A stretch of DNA of 64,000 nucleotides from Chitinophaga flava (lineage in GTDB: Bacteria; Bacteroidota; Bacteroidia; Chitinophagales; Chitinophagaceae), in the NCBI RefSeq assembly GCF_003308995.1, contig NZ_QFFJ01000002.1:3410001-3474000 (forward strand), given 5' to 3'. The notes under the pieces are model-generated. The model did no database searches, had not been told where the DNA came from, and saw only the letters and a program-made list of their open reading frames with translations. Shown one piece after another: positions 28,737 through 39,808 of this stretch (position 1 is its first letter; each line of letters opens with the position of its first letter). Both the position numbers and the translations under genes were made by a program.

Positions 28737-31700
28737 AAGATATAACAAAGCTGATCGTAGAATTAGCTGATATGAATATTAATGTTTATCTGGAAGAGGA
28801 AAAACTGAAGATAGATTATCCTGATGGTGTGGTGTTGGATACTGTTATTCCCCGGATAAAGCAGCACAGAGAAGAATTGATAGCCTACTTGTTGTCCCGC
28901 AGGGAGAAGAACGTGCAACCGATACCGTTAGTGCCGGATGCGGCTGATTATGTACTGTCTTCTTCCCAGCGCCGTCTGTGGGTGCTGGGCCAGCTGGAAG
29001 AAAGCAATGTCGCCTATAACATGCCCGGCGTATATGTTTTTGAAGGCGAGCTTGATGTGGAGGCGTTGTCGGCAGCCTTTACGGCTTTGATAGCGCGTCA
29101 TGAAGTGCTGCGTACCGTTTTCCGTGAAGACGGGCGGGGCGAAGTAAGACAGGTGGTGCGGGCGGCTTCTGCCAGCGGGTTCCGGCTGATAGAACGAGAC
29201 CTTCGTTTTGCAACAGACCAGGACAGCCAGCTGGAGCAGCTGTTATTGGCCGCTGAGTCGCAGGGCTTCGACCTGTCATCAGGGCCATTGCTGCGGGCGG
29301 AACTGTATCATATGTCAGACAATCGTTGGATACTCAGCTATGTGTTGCATCATATCATCAGTGATGGCTGGTCGATGGATATTCTGATCCGGGAGCTGCT
29401 ATTGTATTATAATGCAGCCCGGAGCGGAGAGCCGGCGGCATTGGCACCACTGCGTGTGCAGTACAAGGATTATGCTGCGTGGCAGCAACAGGAGCTTTCC
29501 GGCCTCTCACAACAGGGGCATGGTGCTTACTGGCAACAACATTTTTCCGGAGAACTTCCGGTGTTGTCGCTGACAGGAGACCGTACACGTCCTGCAATGA
29601 AGACCTATAATGGCGGGGTGGTGAGCCGCGTGCTGTCCATTGGTCTCTGTGCAGGTCTGCGCCAGCAGGGTAGCGATACCGGCACTACCTTGTTCATGGT
29701 GTTGTTGTCCGGATTGAATGCGTTGTTGTATCGTTATACTGGACAGGAAGATATTATCATCGGCAGTTCTATAGCCGGTCGTGAACATCCTGACCTGGCA
29801 GGACAGATAGGCTTTTATATCAATACGCTGGCGTTGCGTTCCCGTTTCAGCGGCAGCGGAAGTTACGCTTCGTTGTTGTCGCATGTGCGTGAAGTGACGC
29901 TGGGCGCTTATGAACACCAGCATTATCCTTTTGATGAACTGGTGAATGCGCTGCCTTTGCAACGGGACCTTAGCCGTAACCCGCTGTTTGATGTACAGAT
30001 AGAAGTATTGGAAGGTTTTGGCGGGACGGATAGTGCAGCGTTGTCGCCAGAAGGTCTGGATATAGAAAGTTATGGCTCCGGAGAGATACACCGCAGCAAG
30101 TTTGATCTGACTTTCAGCTTTGATGCTTCGGGTGACCAGATTGCTTGTCACCTCGTTTATAACAGTGATCTCTATGACCGCAGTACCGCAGAGCGCATGT
30201 TGCAGCACCTGGAACGACTGTTGTCATCGGTAGTGTCAAACCCTTCGCAAGCGTTGAATAAGGTAGACTACCTGGGAGATGCAGAACGCTTGTTGCTGCA
30301 TTCATTCAACGAGCAGCCCCGGACTTACTACAGTGGTCGCAATGTAGCTGCGTTGTTCACAGAACAGGCGCAGCAGCACCCTGCATCCGTTGCGCTGATC
30401 TATGAAGGAAACACCTACACCTACGGAGAACTGGAAGAACAATCGAACCGACTGGCGCATTACCTGCGGGAATACTATGAGGTGCATTCTGATGATCTCG
30501 TAGGCATTCTGCTGGACCGCTCTCCCTGGATGGTGGTCGCGGTTTTAGGTGTGCTGAAGTCAGGTGGGGCTTATGTACCGATAGACCCTGAGTACCCTTC
30601 ATCCCGTAAGTCTTATATACTCACAGACACGAACGCACCTGTACTCCTGACACAGACCACCTACATGTTTGATGTACCTGATTATGTGGGTGCTGTTTTC
30701 GCGATGGACGTACAACTGGAAGGGCTTGACTCCCCTTCAACAGCCGTGGATGTAGAGGTCAGAGCTGACTCGCTGGCATATGTGATCTATACTTCCGGCA
30801 CCACAGGTCTGCCCAAGGGCTGTGGAGTCAGCCATGGCAGCCTCGCTAACTATGTAGAGTGGGCCAACCAATATTATTTCAAGGAATCAGTATTACCTCA
30901 TTTTGGTTTATATACATCCCTGTCTTTTGATCTGACGGTCACCAGCCTTTATTGCCCGCTGACACAGGGTGGCACGCTGACGGTGTTCAGCGCTACACGC
31001 GATCTGCAGGAAGTATTGACGACTATGCTGTCTCCGTCCAGCGGCATCAACAGTATTAAATTGACACCTTCCCATGTGAAACTGCTGCCTCATCTTGAGC
31101 TATCGTCATCAGACATCACCTGTGCGATACTGGGAGGCGAGGAGGTAACATTATCGGATATACGAATATTGAAAGGGCTGAATCCCGCTATGCGGATCTA
31201 CAATGAATACGGCCCTACGGAAGCGACGGTAGGTTGTGTGGTGAAAGAGCTCGCGGAGGATGAGACTGTGTTGATCGGTCGTCCGGAATGCGGGGCGCTG
31301 ATTTATGTGATCGATAGCAACGGCAGTCTTTGCCCGGTGGGTGTCACCGGGGAGTTATATATCGCGGGTCCTGTGCTGGCTCGTGGTTACCTGCACCAGG
31401 ACGCACTGACGGCAGAGAAATTTATAGCAGACCCCTTCCGTGCAGGAGAGCGGATGTACCGCACCGGAGACACCGGCCGCTGGCTGCCTAATGGAGAGTT
31501 GGCGTACACTGGTCGTATAGACGATCAGGTGAAGGTGCGGGGCTACCGTATCGAGCCGGGAGAAGTGGAGCGTTCGCTGCTGGGTTATGAAGGCGTGACA
31601 GCGGCAGTGGTGGTAGCGAAGAAAGACAGTGCTGGCGTTTATTCACTGGTGGCCTATGTAACGGGTGATTCCGCGCTGGCCCTTGATGCCCTGCGCGCTT

Positions 31701-34700
31701 ACCTGGAAAGCCATCTTCCGGTTTACATGGTGCCATCCTATTACATGCAGCTGGAAGCCTTGCCACTGACCCTTAACGGGAAAGTGAACAAAAAGCTGTT
31801 GCCTGATCCCGAAGAAAACGGTACCCATGGAGGAACGACATATGTGGCTCCGCAAACCGAAACAGAAATAAAGCTGGCGGCTATCTGGGAAGATATACTG
31901 GAGAAAAAACGGATCGGTGTTAAAGATGACTTTTTTACAATGGGTGGCCATAGTCTGAAAGCGATCCGCCTGGCAAATGAGATCCACCGCGTGTTTGGGG
32001 TCCGGGTAACTTTAAAGGACCTGTTCAATCACCTGGTATTGTCATCACAGGCTTTATTTATAGAGCAGGCTAAAAAAACAGACGTACAGGCGATACCGTT
32101 AGTGCCGGATGCGACAGATTATGTTTTGTCGTCGTCTCAGCGCCGCTTGTGGATACTGAGCCAGCTGGAAGAAAGCAATGTCGCCTATAATATGCCTGGC
32201 GTATATGTTTTCGAAGGTGAGCTTGATGTGGAGTCGTTGTCAGCAGCTTTTACGGCTTTGATAGCACGTCATGAAGTGCTGCGCACCGTTTTCCGTGAAG
32301 ACGGGCAGGGTGAAGTAAGACAGGTGGTGCGGGAGGCTTCTGCCAGCGGGTTCCGGCTGACAGAACGAGACCTTCGTTTTGTGGCGGACCAGGACAGCCA
32401 GCTGGAGCAGCTGTTGTCGGCCGCAGAGTCGCGGGCCTTCGCCCTGTCATCAGGGCCGTTACTGCGGGCGGAGCTGTACCGTATGTCAGACAACCGTTGG
32501 GTGCTTAGCTATGTGTTACATCATATTATCAGTGATGGCTGGTCGATGAATATTCTGATCGGAGAGTTGCTGTCATATTATAATGCAGCCCGGAGCGGAG
32601 AGCCGGCGGACCTGGCGCCGCTGCGTGTGCAGTACAAGGATTATGCTGCATGGCAACGGCAGGAACTGTCGGGTCTCTCACAACAAGAGCATAGTGCTTA
32701 CTGGCAACAACATTTTTCCGGGGAACTTCCTGTGTTGTCGCTGACAGGAGACCGCACACGTCCTGCAATGAAAACCTATAACGGCGAGGCGGTGAGCCGT
32801 GTACTGGCACCTGGTCTCAGTGCAGGTTTGCGGCAACAGGGTAGCGATACCGGCAGCACCTTGTTCATGGTGTTGTTGTCCGGACTGAATGCATTGTTGT
32901 ATCGTTATACAGGGCAGGAAGATATTATCATCGGCAGTTCTATAGCCGGTCGAGAACATCCTGACCTGGCAGGGCAGATAGGCTTTTATATCAATACGCT
33001 GGCATTGCGCTCCCGTTTCAGCGGCAGCGGAAGTTACGCTTCGTTGTTGTCGCATGTGCGTGAAGTGACGCTGGGCGCTTATGAACACCAGCATTATCCT
33101 TTTGATGAACTGGTGAATGTGTTGCCCTTGCAACGGGACCTTAGCCGTAACCCGCTGTTTGATGTACAGATAGAAGTACTGGAAGGTTTTGGAGGGACGG
33201 ATCGTGCAGCGTTGTCGCCAGAAGGTCTGGACATAGAAAGTTACGGCTCCGGAGAGATACACCGTAGTAAGTTTGACCTAACCTTCAGCTTTGATACTTC
33301 CGGTGACCAGATTGCCTGTCACCTGATTTATAACAGCGATCTCTATAACCGCAATAGCGCAGAGCGCATGTTGCAGCACCTGGAGAGGCTTCTGTCATCA
33401 GTGGTGTCCGATCCTTCACAGGCGTTGAATAAGGTAGACTACCTGGGAGATGCAGAACGCTTGTTGCTGCATTCATTCAACGAGCAGCCCCGGGTTTATA
33501 ACAGTGGCCGTAATGTAGCTGCGTTGTTTACAGAACAGGCGCAGCAGCACCCAGCATCCGTTGCGCTGATCTATGAAGGAAATACCTACACCTACGGAGA
33601 ACTGGAAGAACAATCGAACCGGCTGGCGCATTATCTGCGGGAATACTATGAGGTGCGGCCTGATGACCTGGTAGGTATCCTGCTGGACCGCTCTCCATGG
33701 ATGGTGATCGCGGTACTGGGTGTGCTGAAGTCAGGCGGGGCTTATGTACCGATAGACCCTGAGTATCCTTCATCCCGTAAGTCTTATATACTCACAGACA
33801 CCAATGCCCCCGTGCTGCTGACACAGACCAGTTACATGTTTGATGTGCCTGATTACGTGGGTGCTGTTTTCGCGATGGACGTACAGCTGGAAGGACTTGA
33901 CTCCCCGGCAACAGCCGTGGATGTCGAGGTCACAGCTGACTCGCTGGCATATGTGATCTATACTTCCGGCACCACAGGTCTGCCCAAGGGATGCGGAGTT
34001 AGTCATGGTAGCCTCGCCAACTATGTAGAGTGGGCCAACCAATATTATTTCAAGGAATCAGTATTACCTCATTTTGGTTTATATACATCCCTGTCTTTTG
34101 ATCTGACAGTCACCAGCCTTTATTGCCCGCTGACACAGGGTGGCACGCTGACGGTGTTCAGCACTACGCGCGATCTGCAGGAAGTACTGACTACCATGCT
34201 GTCTCCGGGCAGCGGCATCAACAGTATTAAACTGACACCTTCCCATGTGAAACTATTGCCTCATCTTGAGCTATCATCATCGGACATTACCTGTGCGATA
34301 CTGGGAGGCGAGGAGGTAACACCATCGGATATACGAATATTGAAGGGGCTGAATTCCTCAATGCGAATCTACAATGAATACGGCCCTACGGAAGCGACGG
34401 TAGGTTGTGTGGTGAAAGAGCTTGCGGAGGATGAGACCGTGTTGATCGGTCGTCCGGAATGCGGGGCGCTGATTTATGTGCTCGACAGCAATGGCAGTCT
34501 GTGCCCGGTGGGTGTCACCGGGGAGTTATATATCGCGGGTCCGGTGCTGGCGCGGGGTTACCTGCACCAGGACGCACTGACGGCAGAGAAATTTATAGCA
34601 GACCCCTTCCGTGCAGGAGAGCGGATGTACCGCACCGGAGACACCGGCCGCTGGCTGCCTAATGGAGAGTTGGCGTACACTGGTCGTATAGACGATCAGG

Positions 34701-37700
34701 TGAAGGTGCGGGGCTACCGTATCGAGCCGGGAGAAGTGGAGCGTTCGCTGTTGGGTTATGAAGGCGTGACGGCGGCAGTGGTGGTAGCGAAGAAAGACAG
34801 TGCTGGCGTTTATTCACTGGTGGCCTATGTAACCAGCCATGCCGCGCTGGCCCTTGATAGTCTGCGCGCTTACCTGGAAAGCCATCTTCCGGTTTACATG
34901 GTGCCATCCTACTACATGCAGCTGGAAGCCTTGCCACTGACCCTTAATGGGAAAGTGAACAAAAAGCTGTTGCCTGATCCCGAAGAAAACGGCACCAATG
35001 GAGGAACGACATATGTGGCTCCGCAAACCGAAACAGAAATAAAGCTGGCGGCTATCTGGGAAGATATACTGGAGAAAAAACGGATCGGTGTTAAAGATGA
35101 CTTTTTTACAATGGGTGGCCATAGTCTGAAAGCGATCCGCCTGGCAAATGAGATCCACCGCGTGTTTGGGGTCCGGGTAACTTTAAAGGACCTGTTCAAT
35201 CACCTGGTATTGTCATCACAGGCTTTATTTATAGAGCAGGCTAAAAAAACAGACGTACAGGCGATACCGTTAGTGCCGGATGCGACAGATTATGTTTTGT
35301 CGTCGTCTCAGCGCCGCTTGTGGATACTGAGCCAGCTGGAAGAAAGCAATGTCGCCTATAATATGCCTGGCGTATATGTTTTCGAAGGTGAGCTTGATGT
35401 GGAGTCGTTGTCAGCAGCTTTTACGGCTTTGATAGCACGTCATGAAGTGCTGCGCACCGTTTTCCGTGAAGACGGGCAGGGTGAAGTAAGACAGGTGGTG
35501 CGGGAGGCTTCTGCCAGCGGGTTCCGGCTGATAGAACGAGACCTTCGTTTTGTGGCGGACCAGGACAGCCAGCTGGAGCAGCTATTGTCGGCCGCAGAGT
35601 CGCGGGCCTTCGACCTGTCATCAGGGCCGTTACTGCGGGCGGAGCTGTACCGTATGTCAGACAACCGTTGGGTGCTTAGCTATGTGTTGCATCATATCAT
35701 CAGTGATGGCTGGTCGATGAATATTCTGATCGGAGAGTTGCTGTCGTATTATAATGCAGCCCGGAGCGGAGAGCCGGCGGACCTGGCACCGCTACGTGTG
35801 CAGTACAAGGATTATGCTGCATGGCAACGGCAGGAATTGTCGGGTCTCTCACAACAAGAGCATGGCGCTTACTGGCAACAACATTTTTCCGGGGAACTTC
35901 CGGTGTTGTCGCTGGCAGGAGACCGTACACGTCCTGCAATGAAGACCTATAACGGCGAGGCGGTGAGCCGTGTGCTGGCCCTTGGTCTTAGTGCAGGTTT
36001 GCGGCAACAGGGTAGCGATACCGGCAGCACCTTGTTCATGGTGTTGTTGTCCGGACTGAATGCATTGTTGTATCGTTATACAGGGCAGGAAGATATTATC
36101 ATCGGCAGTTCTATAGCCGGTCGAGAACATCCTGACCTGGCAGGGCAGATAGGCTTTTATATCAATACGCTGGCATTGCGCTCCCGTTTCAGCGGCAGCG
36201 GAAGTTACGCTTCGTTGTTGTCGCATGTGCGTGAAGTGACGCTGGGCGCTTATGAACACCAGCATTATCCTTTTGATGAACTGGTGAATGTGTTGCCCTT
36301 GCAACGGGACCTTAGCCGTAACCCGCTGTTTGATGTACAGATAGAAGTGTTGGAAGGTTTTGGAGGGACGGATAGTGCAGCGTTGTCGCCAGAGGGTCTG
36401 GATATAGAAAGTTATGGCTCCGGAGAGATACGCCGCAGCAAGTTTGACCTGACCTTCAGCTTTGATACTTCCGGTGACCAGATTGCCTGTCACCTGATCT
36501 ATAATAGCGATCTCTATAACCGCAGCAGCGCAGAGCGCATGTTGCAGCATCTGGAGAGGCTTCTGTCATCAGTGGTGTCCGATCCTTTACGGGCATTGAA
36601 TAAGGTAGACTACCTCGGAGATGCAGAGCGGTTGTTGCTGCATTCATTCAACGAGCAGCCCCGTGGTTATCACAGTGGTCGCAATGTAGCTGCGTTGTTC
36701 ACAGAACAGGCGCATCAGCACCCAGCATCCGTTGCGCTGATCTATGAAGGAGAGACCTACACCTACGGAGAACTGGAAGAACAATCGAACCGGCTGGCGC
36801 ATTACCTGCGGGAATACTATGAGGTGCAGCCTGATGACCTGGTAGGTATTCTGCTGGACCGCTCTCCGTGGATGGTGATCGCGGTTTTAGGTGTGCTGAA
36901 GTCAGGCGGGGCTTATGTACCGATAGACCCTGAGTATCCTTCTTCCCGCAAGTCTTATATACTCACAGACACGAACGCACCTGTACTCCTGACACAGACC
37001 ACCTACATGTTTGATGTACCTGAGTATGTGGGTGCTGTTTTCGCGATGGACGTGCAGCTGGAAGGACTTGACTCCCCGGCAACAGCCGTGGACGTGGAGG
37101 TCACAGCTGACTCGCTGGCATATGTGATCTATACTTCCGGTACCACAGGTATGCCTAAGGGCTGTGGAGTCAGCCATGGCAGCCTCGCCAACTATGTAGA
37201 GTGGGCCAACCAATATTATTTCAAGGAATCAGTATTACCTCATTTTGGTTTATATACATCCCTGTCTTTTGATCTGACGGTCACCAGCCTTTATTGCCCG
37301 CTGACACAGGGTGGCACGCTGACGGTGTTCAGCGCTACACGCGATCTGCAGGAAGTATTGACGACTATGCTGTCTCCGTCCAGCGGCATCAATAGCATTA
37401 AACTGACACCTTCCCATGTGAAACTGCTGCCTCATCTTGAGCTGTCGTCATCGGACATCACCTGTGCGATACTGGGAGGCGAGGAGGTAACATTATCGGA
37501 TATACGAATATTGAAAGGGTTGAATTCCTCAATGCGGATCTACAATGAATACGGCCCTACGGAAGCGACGGTAGGCTGTGTGGTGAAAGAGCTAGCGGAG
37601 GATGAGACTGTGTTGATCGGTCGTCCGGAGTGCGGGGCACTGATTTATGTACTCGACAGCAATGGCAGTCTTTGCCCGGTGGGTGTCACCGGGGAGTTGT

Positions 37701-39808
37701 ATATCGCGGGTCCTGTGCTGGCGCGTGGTTACCTGCACCAGGAGGCACTGACGGCAGAGAAGTTTATAGCAGACCCTTTCCGTGCAGGAGAGCGGATGTA
37801 CCGCACCGGAGACACTGGCCGCTGGCTGCCTAATGGAGAGCTGGCGTACACTGGTCGTATAGACGATCAGGTGAAGGTGCGGGGCTACCGTATCGAGCCG
37901 GGAGAAGTGGAGCGTTCGCTGTTGGGTTATGAAGGCGTGACGGCGGCAGTGGTGGTAGCGAAGAAAGACAGTGCTGGCGTTTATTCACTGGTGGCCTATG
38001 TAACCAGTCATGCTGCGCTGGTCCTTGATCGCCTGCGTATTTATCTGGAAAGCCATCTTCCGGCTTACATGGTGCCATCCTATTACATACAGCTGGAAGC
38101 CTTGCCGCTGACCCTCAACGGGAAGGTGAACAAAAAACTGCTACCCGATCCTGAAGAGTATGGGATCAATACAGGAACAACGTATGTAGCCCCTCGCAAC
38201 GAAATGGAACAACAATTGGTGTCAATTTTTGAAGATGTCTTAAACAGGCGCGAAATAGGAATCAAAGATGATTTTTTTGTGCTGGGAGGAGACTCAATAA
38301 AATCGATACAGATCGTATCCCGCTTAAAAAAGAAAGGATACACCGTTACCATACAAGATGTGATGAAGTATCCGCAGATAGAGCAACTGGCGCAGCAGGT
38401 GACTATTGCGGTTCGTACTGTCAGCCAGGAACCGGTAACAGGCCTTATACCGTTAAGCCCGATCCAGTCGTGGTTTCTGAATAATCCTTCTCAGTACCAA
38501 CATCATTATAACCAATCCGTATTGCTACAAAGCCGTAAACCGGTATCCGAAGTGGCTTTGCGTGCGGTTCTCGCAAAGGTGGTATTGCATCACGATGCTT
38601 TGAGGATGGTTTACCGTCACACCGCGGATGGCTGGGAACAGGAAAACCTGGGCGCAGAACAGGGATATTCGCTGGAGGTCGTGACAGATGCTGATGAGAC
38701 TTCTTTCCGGGAATATTGTGAGCGTATACAATCTGGCTTTAACCTGGAAAAAGGCCCCTTATTGCGAGCCTGTCTTTTCTGTGGCCAGGAAGTAGACCGG
38801 CTGTTGCTGGTAGTGCATCATCTGGTGATGGACGGGGTGTCATGGCGTATTTTGTTTGAAGACCTGTCTACACTTCTTACGCAATATGATTCCGGTGAGC
38901 CACTGCAGCTGCCATTAAAGACCGACTCTTTCAGTTACTGGCAGCAACAGCAACTGCTTTATGCATCAGGAGCTGCGTTGCATCAGGAGGCTGCTTACTG
39001 GTCGGAAGTGGAGACCCACACCGTTGCGCCATTACAGCTGGATCATGCCTCCGGCGCTAACCAGGTAAAAGATACAGAGACCCGTTCATTCACGCTGGAT
39101 GAAACAATGACGGAGCGTCTTCTCACAAAATGTTACAAAGCCTATCGTACAGAAATCAATGACCTGCTGGTGACAGCACTGAGCCTGTCGTTGTCGGAGA
39201 CATTGAGCCTTGAGCGTATTGTATTACAGCTGGAGGGCCATGGCCGGGAAAACATCGGAAGCGATGTGGATGTAAGCCGCACGATAGGATGGTTCACTAC
39301 CTTATATCCTGTTGCGATAGCAGTGAACAGTGACCGCGATATGATCCGGCAGCTCATATCTGTGAAGGAAAACCTGCACCGGGTTCCCAATAAAGGCATT
39401 GGTTACGGCGTGCTTCGTTATCTGTCAGGAAAATCATATGCGTTGTCGCCGGAGATCAGCTTTAACTACCTGGGGGATTTTGGTGGTGGAGTAGGTACAT
39501 CGGAAGAACCGCTGTTTGAGTTCAGTGGTGATTACCATGGTCAGACGATTTCACCTGAACGGCAGCGGGACGTTATTCTGGAAATATCCGGTATGATAGC
39601 CGGGGGCCAGCTACGTATAGCCATTGGCTTTAGTCGGCAGCAATACGACGCCACGACCATAGAAACCCTGCTGGCTGGCTATCGCCGGCACCTGGAACAA
39701 CTGGTGAACCATTTATCAGAAGAGGTGGCCGAACATACCAGTCCTGTCGACTTTACCTACAAGAGTTTAAGTATGGAACAATTACAAAAACTAAATCAGA
39801 TGTTATGA
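28733..39808 (+). CDS. NRPS, three Asn-type modules plus epimerase: docking-C10-A10-T10-C11-A11-T11-C12-A12-T12-E
   Basis: Three-module NRPS of 3691 residues. Residues 1-57 are a TubC-like docking domain. Three C-A-T modules follow with a DNA period of exactly 3171 bases. All C domains carry HHIISDGWS. Carrier serines are 1074 and 2131 (GGHS), then 3188 in GGDS, the form preceding E domains. A10, A11 and A12 all read DLTKIGEVG plus Lys, so three consecutive Asn residues are predicted. The terminal E domain has HHLVMDG starting at His3362 and the EGHGRE signature, so the third Asn should become D. The C-terminal COM donor (VDFTYKSLSMEQLQ...) is almost the same as that of the protein ending at 16083. 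ATGA overlaps occur at both ends. The repeats are so similar that copy number should be checked for assembly error. Confidence 0.97.
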   Translation: MKDITKLIVELADMNINVYLEEEKLKIDYPDGVVLDTVIPRIKQHREELIAYLLSRREKNVQPIPLVPDAADYVLSSSQRRLWVLGQLEESNVAYNMPGVYVFEGELDVEALSAAFTALIARHEVLRTVFREDGRGEVRQVVRAASASGFRLIERDLRFATDQDSQLEQLLLAAESQGFDLSSGPLLRAELYHMSDNRWILSYVLHHIISDGWSMDILIRELLLYYNAARSGEPAALAPLRVQYKDYAAWQQQELSGLSQQGHGAYWQQHFSGELPVLSLTGDRTRPAMKTYNGGVVSRVLSIGLCAGLRQQGSDTGTTLFMVLLSGLNALLYRYTGQEDIIIGSSIAGREHPDLAGQIGFYINTLALRSRFSGSGSYASLLSHVREVTLGAYEHQHYPFDELVNALPLQRDLSRNPLFDVQIEVLEGFGGTDSAALSPEGLDIESYGSGEIHRSKFDLTFSFDASGDQIACHLVYNSDLYDRSTAERMLQHLERLLSSVVSNPSQALNKVDYLGDAERLLLHSFNEQPRTYYSGRNVAALFTEQAQQHPASVALIYEGNTYTYGELEEQSNRLAHYLREYYEVHSDDLVGILLDRSPWMVVAVLGVLKSGGAYVPIDPEYPSSRKSYILTDTNAPVLLTQTTYMFDVPDYVGAVFAMDVQLEGLDSPSTAVDVEVRADSLAYVIYTSGTTGLPKGCGVSHGSLANYVEWANQYYFKESVLPHFGLYTSLSFDLTVTSLYCPLTQGGTLTVFSATRDLQEVLTTMLSPSSGINSIKLTPSHVKLLPHLELSSSDITCAILGGEEVTLSDIRILKGLNPAMRIYNEYGPTEATVGCVVKELAEDETVLIGRPECGALIYVIDSNGSLCPVGVTGELYIAGPVLARGYLHQDALTAEKFIADPFRAGERMYRTGDTGRWLPNGELAYTGRIDDQVKVRGYRIEPGEVERSLLGYEGVTAAVVVAKKDSAGVYSLVAYVTGDSALALDALRAYLESHLPVYMVPSYYMQLEALPLTLNGKVNKKLLPDPEENGTHGGTTYVAPQTETEIKLAAIWEDILEKKRIGVKDDFFTMGGHSLKAIRLANEIHRVFGVRVTLKDLFNHLVLSSQALFIEQAKKTDVQAIPLVPDATDYVLSSSQRRLWILSQLEESNVAYNMPGVYVFEGELDVESLSAAFTALIARHEVLRTVFREDGQGEVRQVVREASASGFRLTERDLRFVADQDSQLEQLLSAAESRAFALSSGPLLRAELYRMSDNRWVLSYVLHHIISDGWSMNILIGELLSYYNAARSGEPADLAPLRVQYKDYAAWQRQELSGLSQQEHSAYWQQHFSGELPVLSLTGDRTRPAMKTYNGEAVSRVLAPGLSAGLRQQGSDTGSTLFMVLLSGLNALLYRYTGQEDIIIGSSIAGREHPDLAGQIGFYINTLALRSRFSGSGSYASLLSHVREVTLGAYEHQHYPFDELVNVLPLQRDLSRNPLFDVQIEVLEGFGGTDRAALSPEGLDIESYGSGEIHRSKFDLTFSFDTSGDQIACHLIYNSDLYNRNSAERMLQHLERLLSSVVSDPSQALNKVDYLGDAERLLLHSFNEQPRVYNSGRNVAALFTEQAQQHPASVALIYEGNTYTYGELEEQSNRLAHYLREYYEVRPDDLVGILLDRSPWMVIAVLGVLKSGGAYVPIDPEYPSSRKSYILTDTNAPVLLTQTSYMFDVPDYVGAVFAMDVQLEGLDSPATAVDVEVTADSLAYVIYTSGTTGLPKGCGVSHGSLANYVEWANQYYFKESVLPHFGLYTSLSFDLTVTSLYCPLTQGGTLTVFSTTRDLQEVLTTMLSPGSGINSIKLTPSHVKLLPHLELSSSDITCAILGGEEVTPSDIRILKGLNSSMRIYNEYGPTEATVGCVVKELAEDETVLIGRPECGALIYVLDSNGSLCPVGVTGELYIAGPVLARGYLHQDALTAEKFIADPFRAGERMYRTGDTGRWLPNGELAYTGRIDDQVKVRGYRIEPGEVERSLLGYEGVTAAVVVAKKDSAGVYSLVAYVTSHAALALDSLRAYLESHLPVYMVPSYYMQLEALPLTLNGKVNKKLLPDPEENGTNGGTTYVAPQTETEIKLAAIWEDILEKKRIGVKDDFFTMGGHSLKAIRLANEIHRVFGVRVTLKDLFNHLVLSSQALFIEQAKKTDVQAIPLVPDATDYVLSSSQRRLWILSQLEESNVAYNMPGVYVFEGELDVESLSAAFTALIARHEVLRTVFREDGQGEVRQVVREASASGFRLIERDLRFVADQDSQLEQLLSAAESRAFDLSSGPLLRAELYRMSDNRWVLSYVLHHIISDGWSMNILIGELLSYYNAARSGEPADLAPLRVQYKDYAAWQRQELSGLSQQEHGAYWQQHFSGELPVLSLAGDRTRPAMKTYNGEAVSRVLALGLSAGLRQQGSDTGSTLFMVLLSGLNALLYRYTGQEDIIIGSSIAGREHPDLAGQIGFYINTLALRSRFSGSGSYASLLSHVREVTLGAYEHQHYPFDELVNVLPLQRDLSRNPLFDVQIEVLEGFGGTDSAALSPEGLDIESYGSGEIRRSKFDLTFSFDTSGDQIACHLIYNSDLYNRSSAERMLQHLERLLSSVVSDPLRALNKVDYLGDAERLLLHSFNEQPRGYHSGRNVAALFTEQAHQHPASVALIYEGETYTYGELEEQSNRLAHYLREYYEVQPDDLVGILLDRSPWMVIAVLGVLKSGGAYVPIDPEYPSSRKSYILTDTNAPVLLTQTTYMFDVPEYVGAVFAMDVQLEGLDSPATAVDVEVTADSLAYVIYTSGTTGMPKGCGVSHGSLANYVEWANQYYFKESVLPHFGLYTSLSFDLTVTSLYCPLTQGGTLTVFSATRDLQEVLTTMLSPSSGINSIKLTPSHVKLLPHLELSSSDITCAILGGEEVTLSDIRILKGLNSSMRIYNEYGPTEATVGCVVKELAEDETVLIGRPECGALIYVLDSNGSLCPVGVTGELYIAGPVLARGYLHQEALTAEKFIADPFRAGERMYRTGDTGRWLPNGELAYTGRIDDQVKVRGYRIEPGEVERSLLGYEGVTAAVVVAKKDSAGVYSLVAYVTSHAALVLDRLRIYLESHLPAYMVPSYYIQLEALPLTLNGKVNKKLLPDPEEYGINTGTTYVAPRNEMEQQLVSIFEDVLNRREIGIKDDFFVLGGDSIKSIQIVSRLKKKGYTVTIQDVMKYPQIEQLAQQVTIAVRTVSQEPVTGLIPLSPIQSWFLNNPSQYQHHYNQSVLLQSRKPVSEVALRAVLAKVVLHHDALRMVYRHTADGWEQENLGAEQGYSLEVVTDADETSFREYCERIQSGFNLEKGPLLRACLFCGQEVDRLLLVVHHLVMDGVSWRILFEDLSTLLTQYDSGEPLQLPLKTDSFSYWQQQQLLYASGAALHQEAAYWSEVETHTVAPLQLDHASGANQVKDTETRSFTLDETMTERLLTKCYKAYRTEINDLLVTALSLSLSETLSLERIVLQLEGHGRENIGSDVDVSRTIGWFTTLYPVAIAVNSDRDMIRQLISVKENLHRVPNKGIGYGVLRYLSGKSYALSPEISFNYLGDFGGGVGTSEEPLFEFSGDYHGQTISPERQRDVILEISGMIAGGQLRIAIGFSRQQYDATTIETLLAGYRRHLEQLVNHLSEEVAEHTSPVDFTYKSLSMEQLQKLNQML
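28931..32101 (+). repeat. Tandem module repeat C-A-T (Asn), unit 1 of 3
   Basis: First of three head-to-tail C-A-T units with a constant period of 3171 bases and no visible indels. Confidence 0.93.
32102..35272 (+). repeat. Tandem module repeat C-A-T (Asn), unit 2 of 3
   Basis: Second unit. The stretch 31829-32360 (T10 into C11) matches 35000-35531 (T11 into C12) without a difference that I could find. Confidence 0.93.
35273..38165 (+). repeat. Tandem module repeat C-A (Asn), unit 3 of 3
   Basis: Third unit. Similarity to units 1 and 2 ends after A12; from there the DNA instead matches the T5-E region of the gene ending at 16083. Confidence 0.9.

Noticed and set aside
29507..30208. Long antisense open frame of 233 codons (and similar ones at 10164-10802, 35849-36550, 36902-37213 and elsewhere)
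   Set aside because: They lie opposite conserved NRPS domains, recur at the same place in each repeated module, and have no recognisable domains. They are shadows of the sense coding sequence.
28931..38165. Repeats as a mobile element or CRISPR-like array
   Set aside because: The unit is exactly one C-A-T module in frame, with no transposase, no terminal inverted repeats and no spacers.
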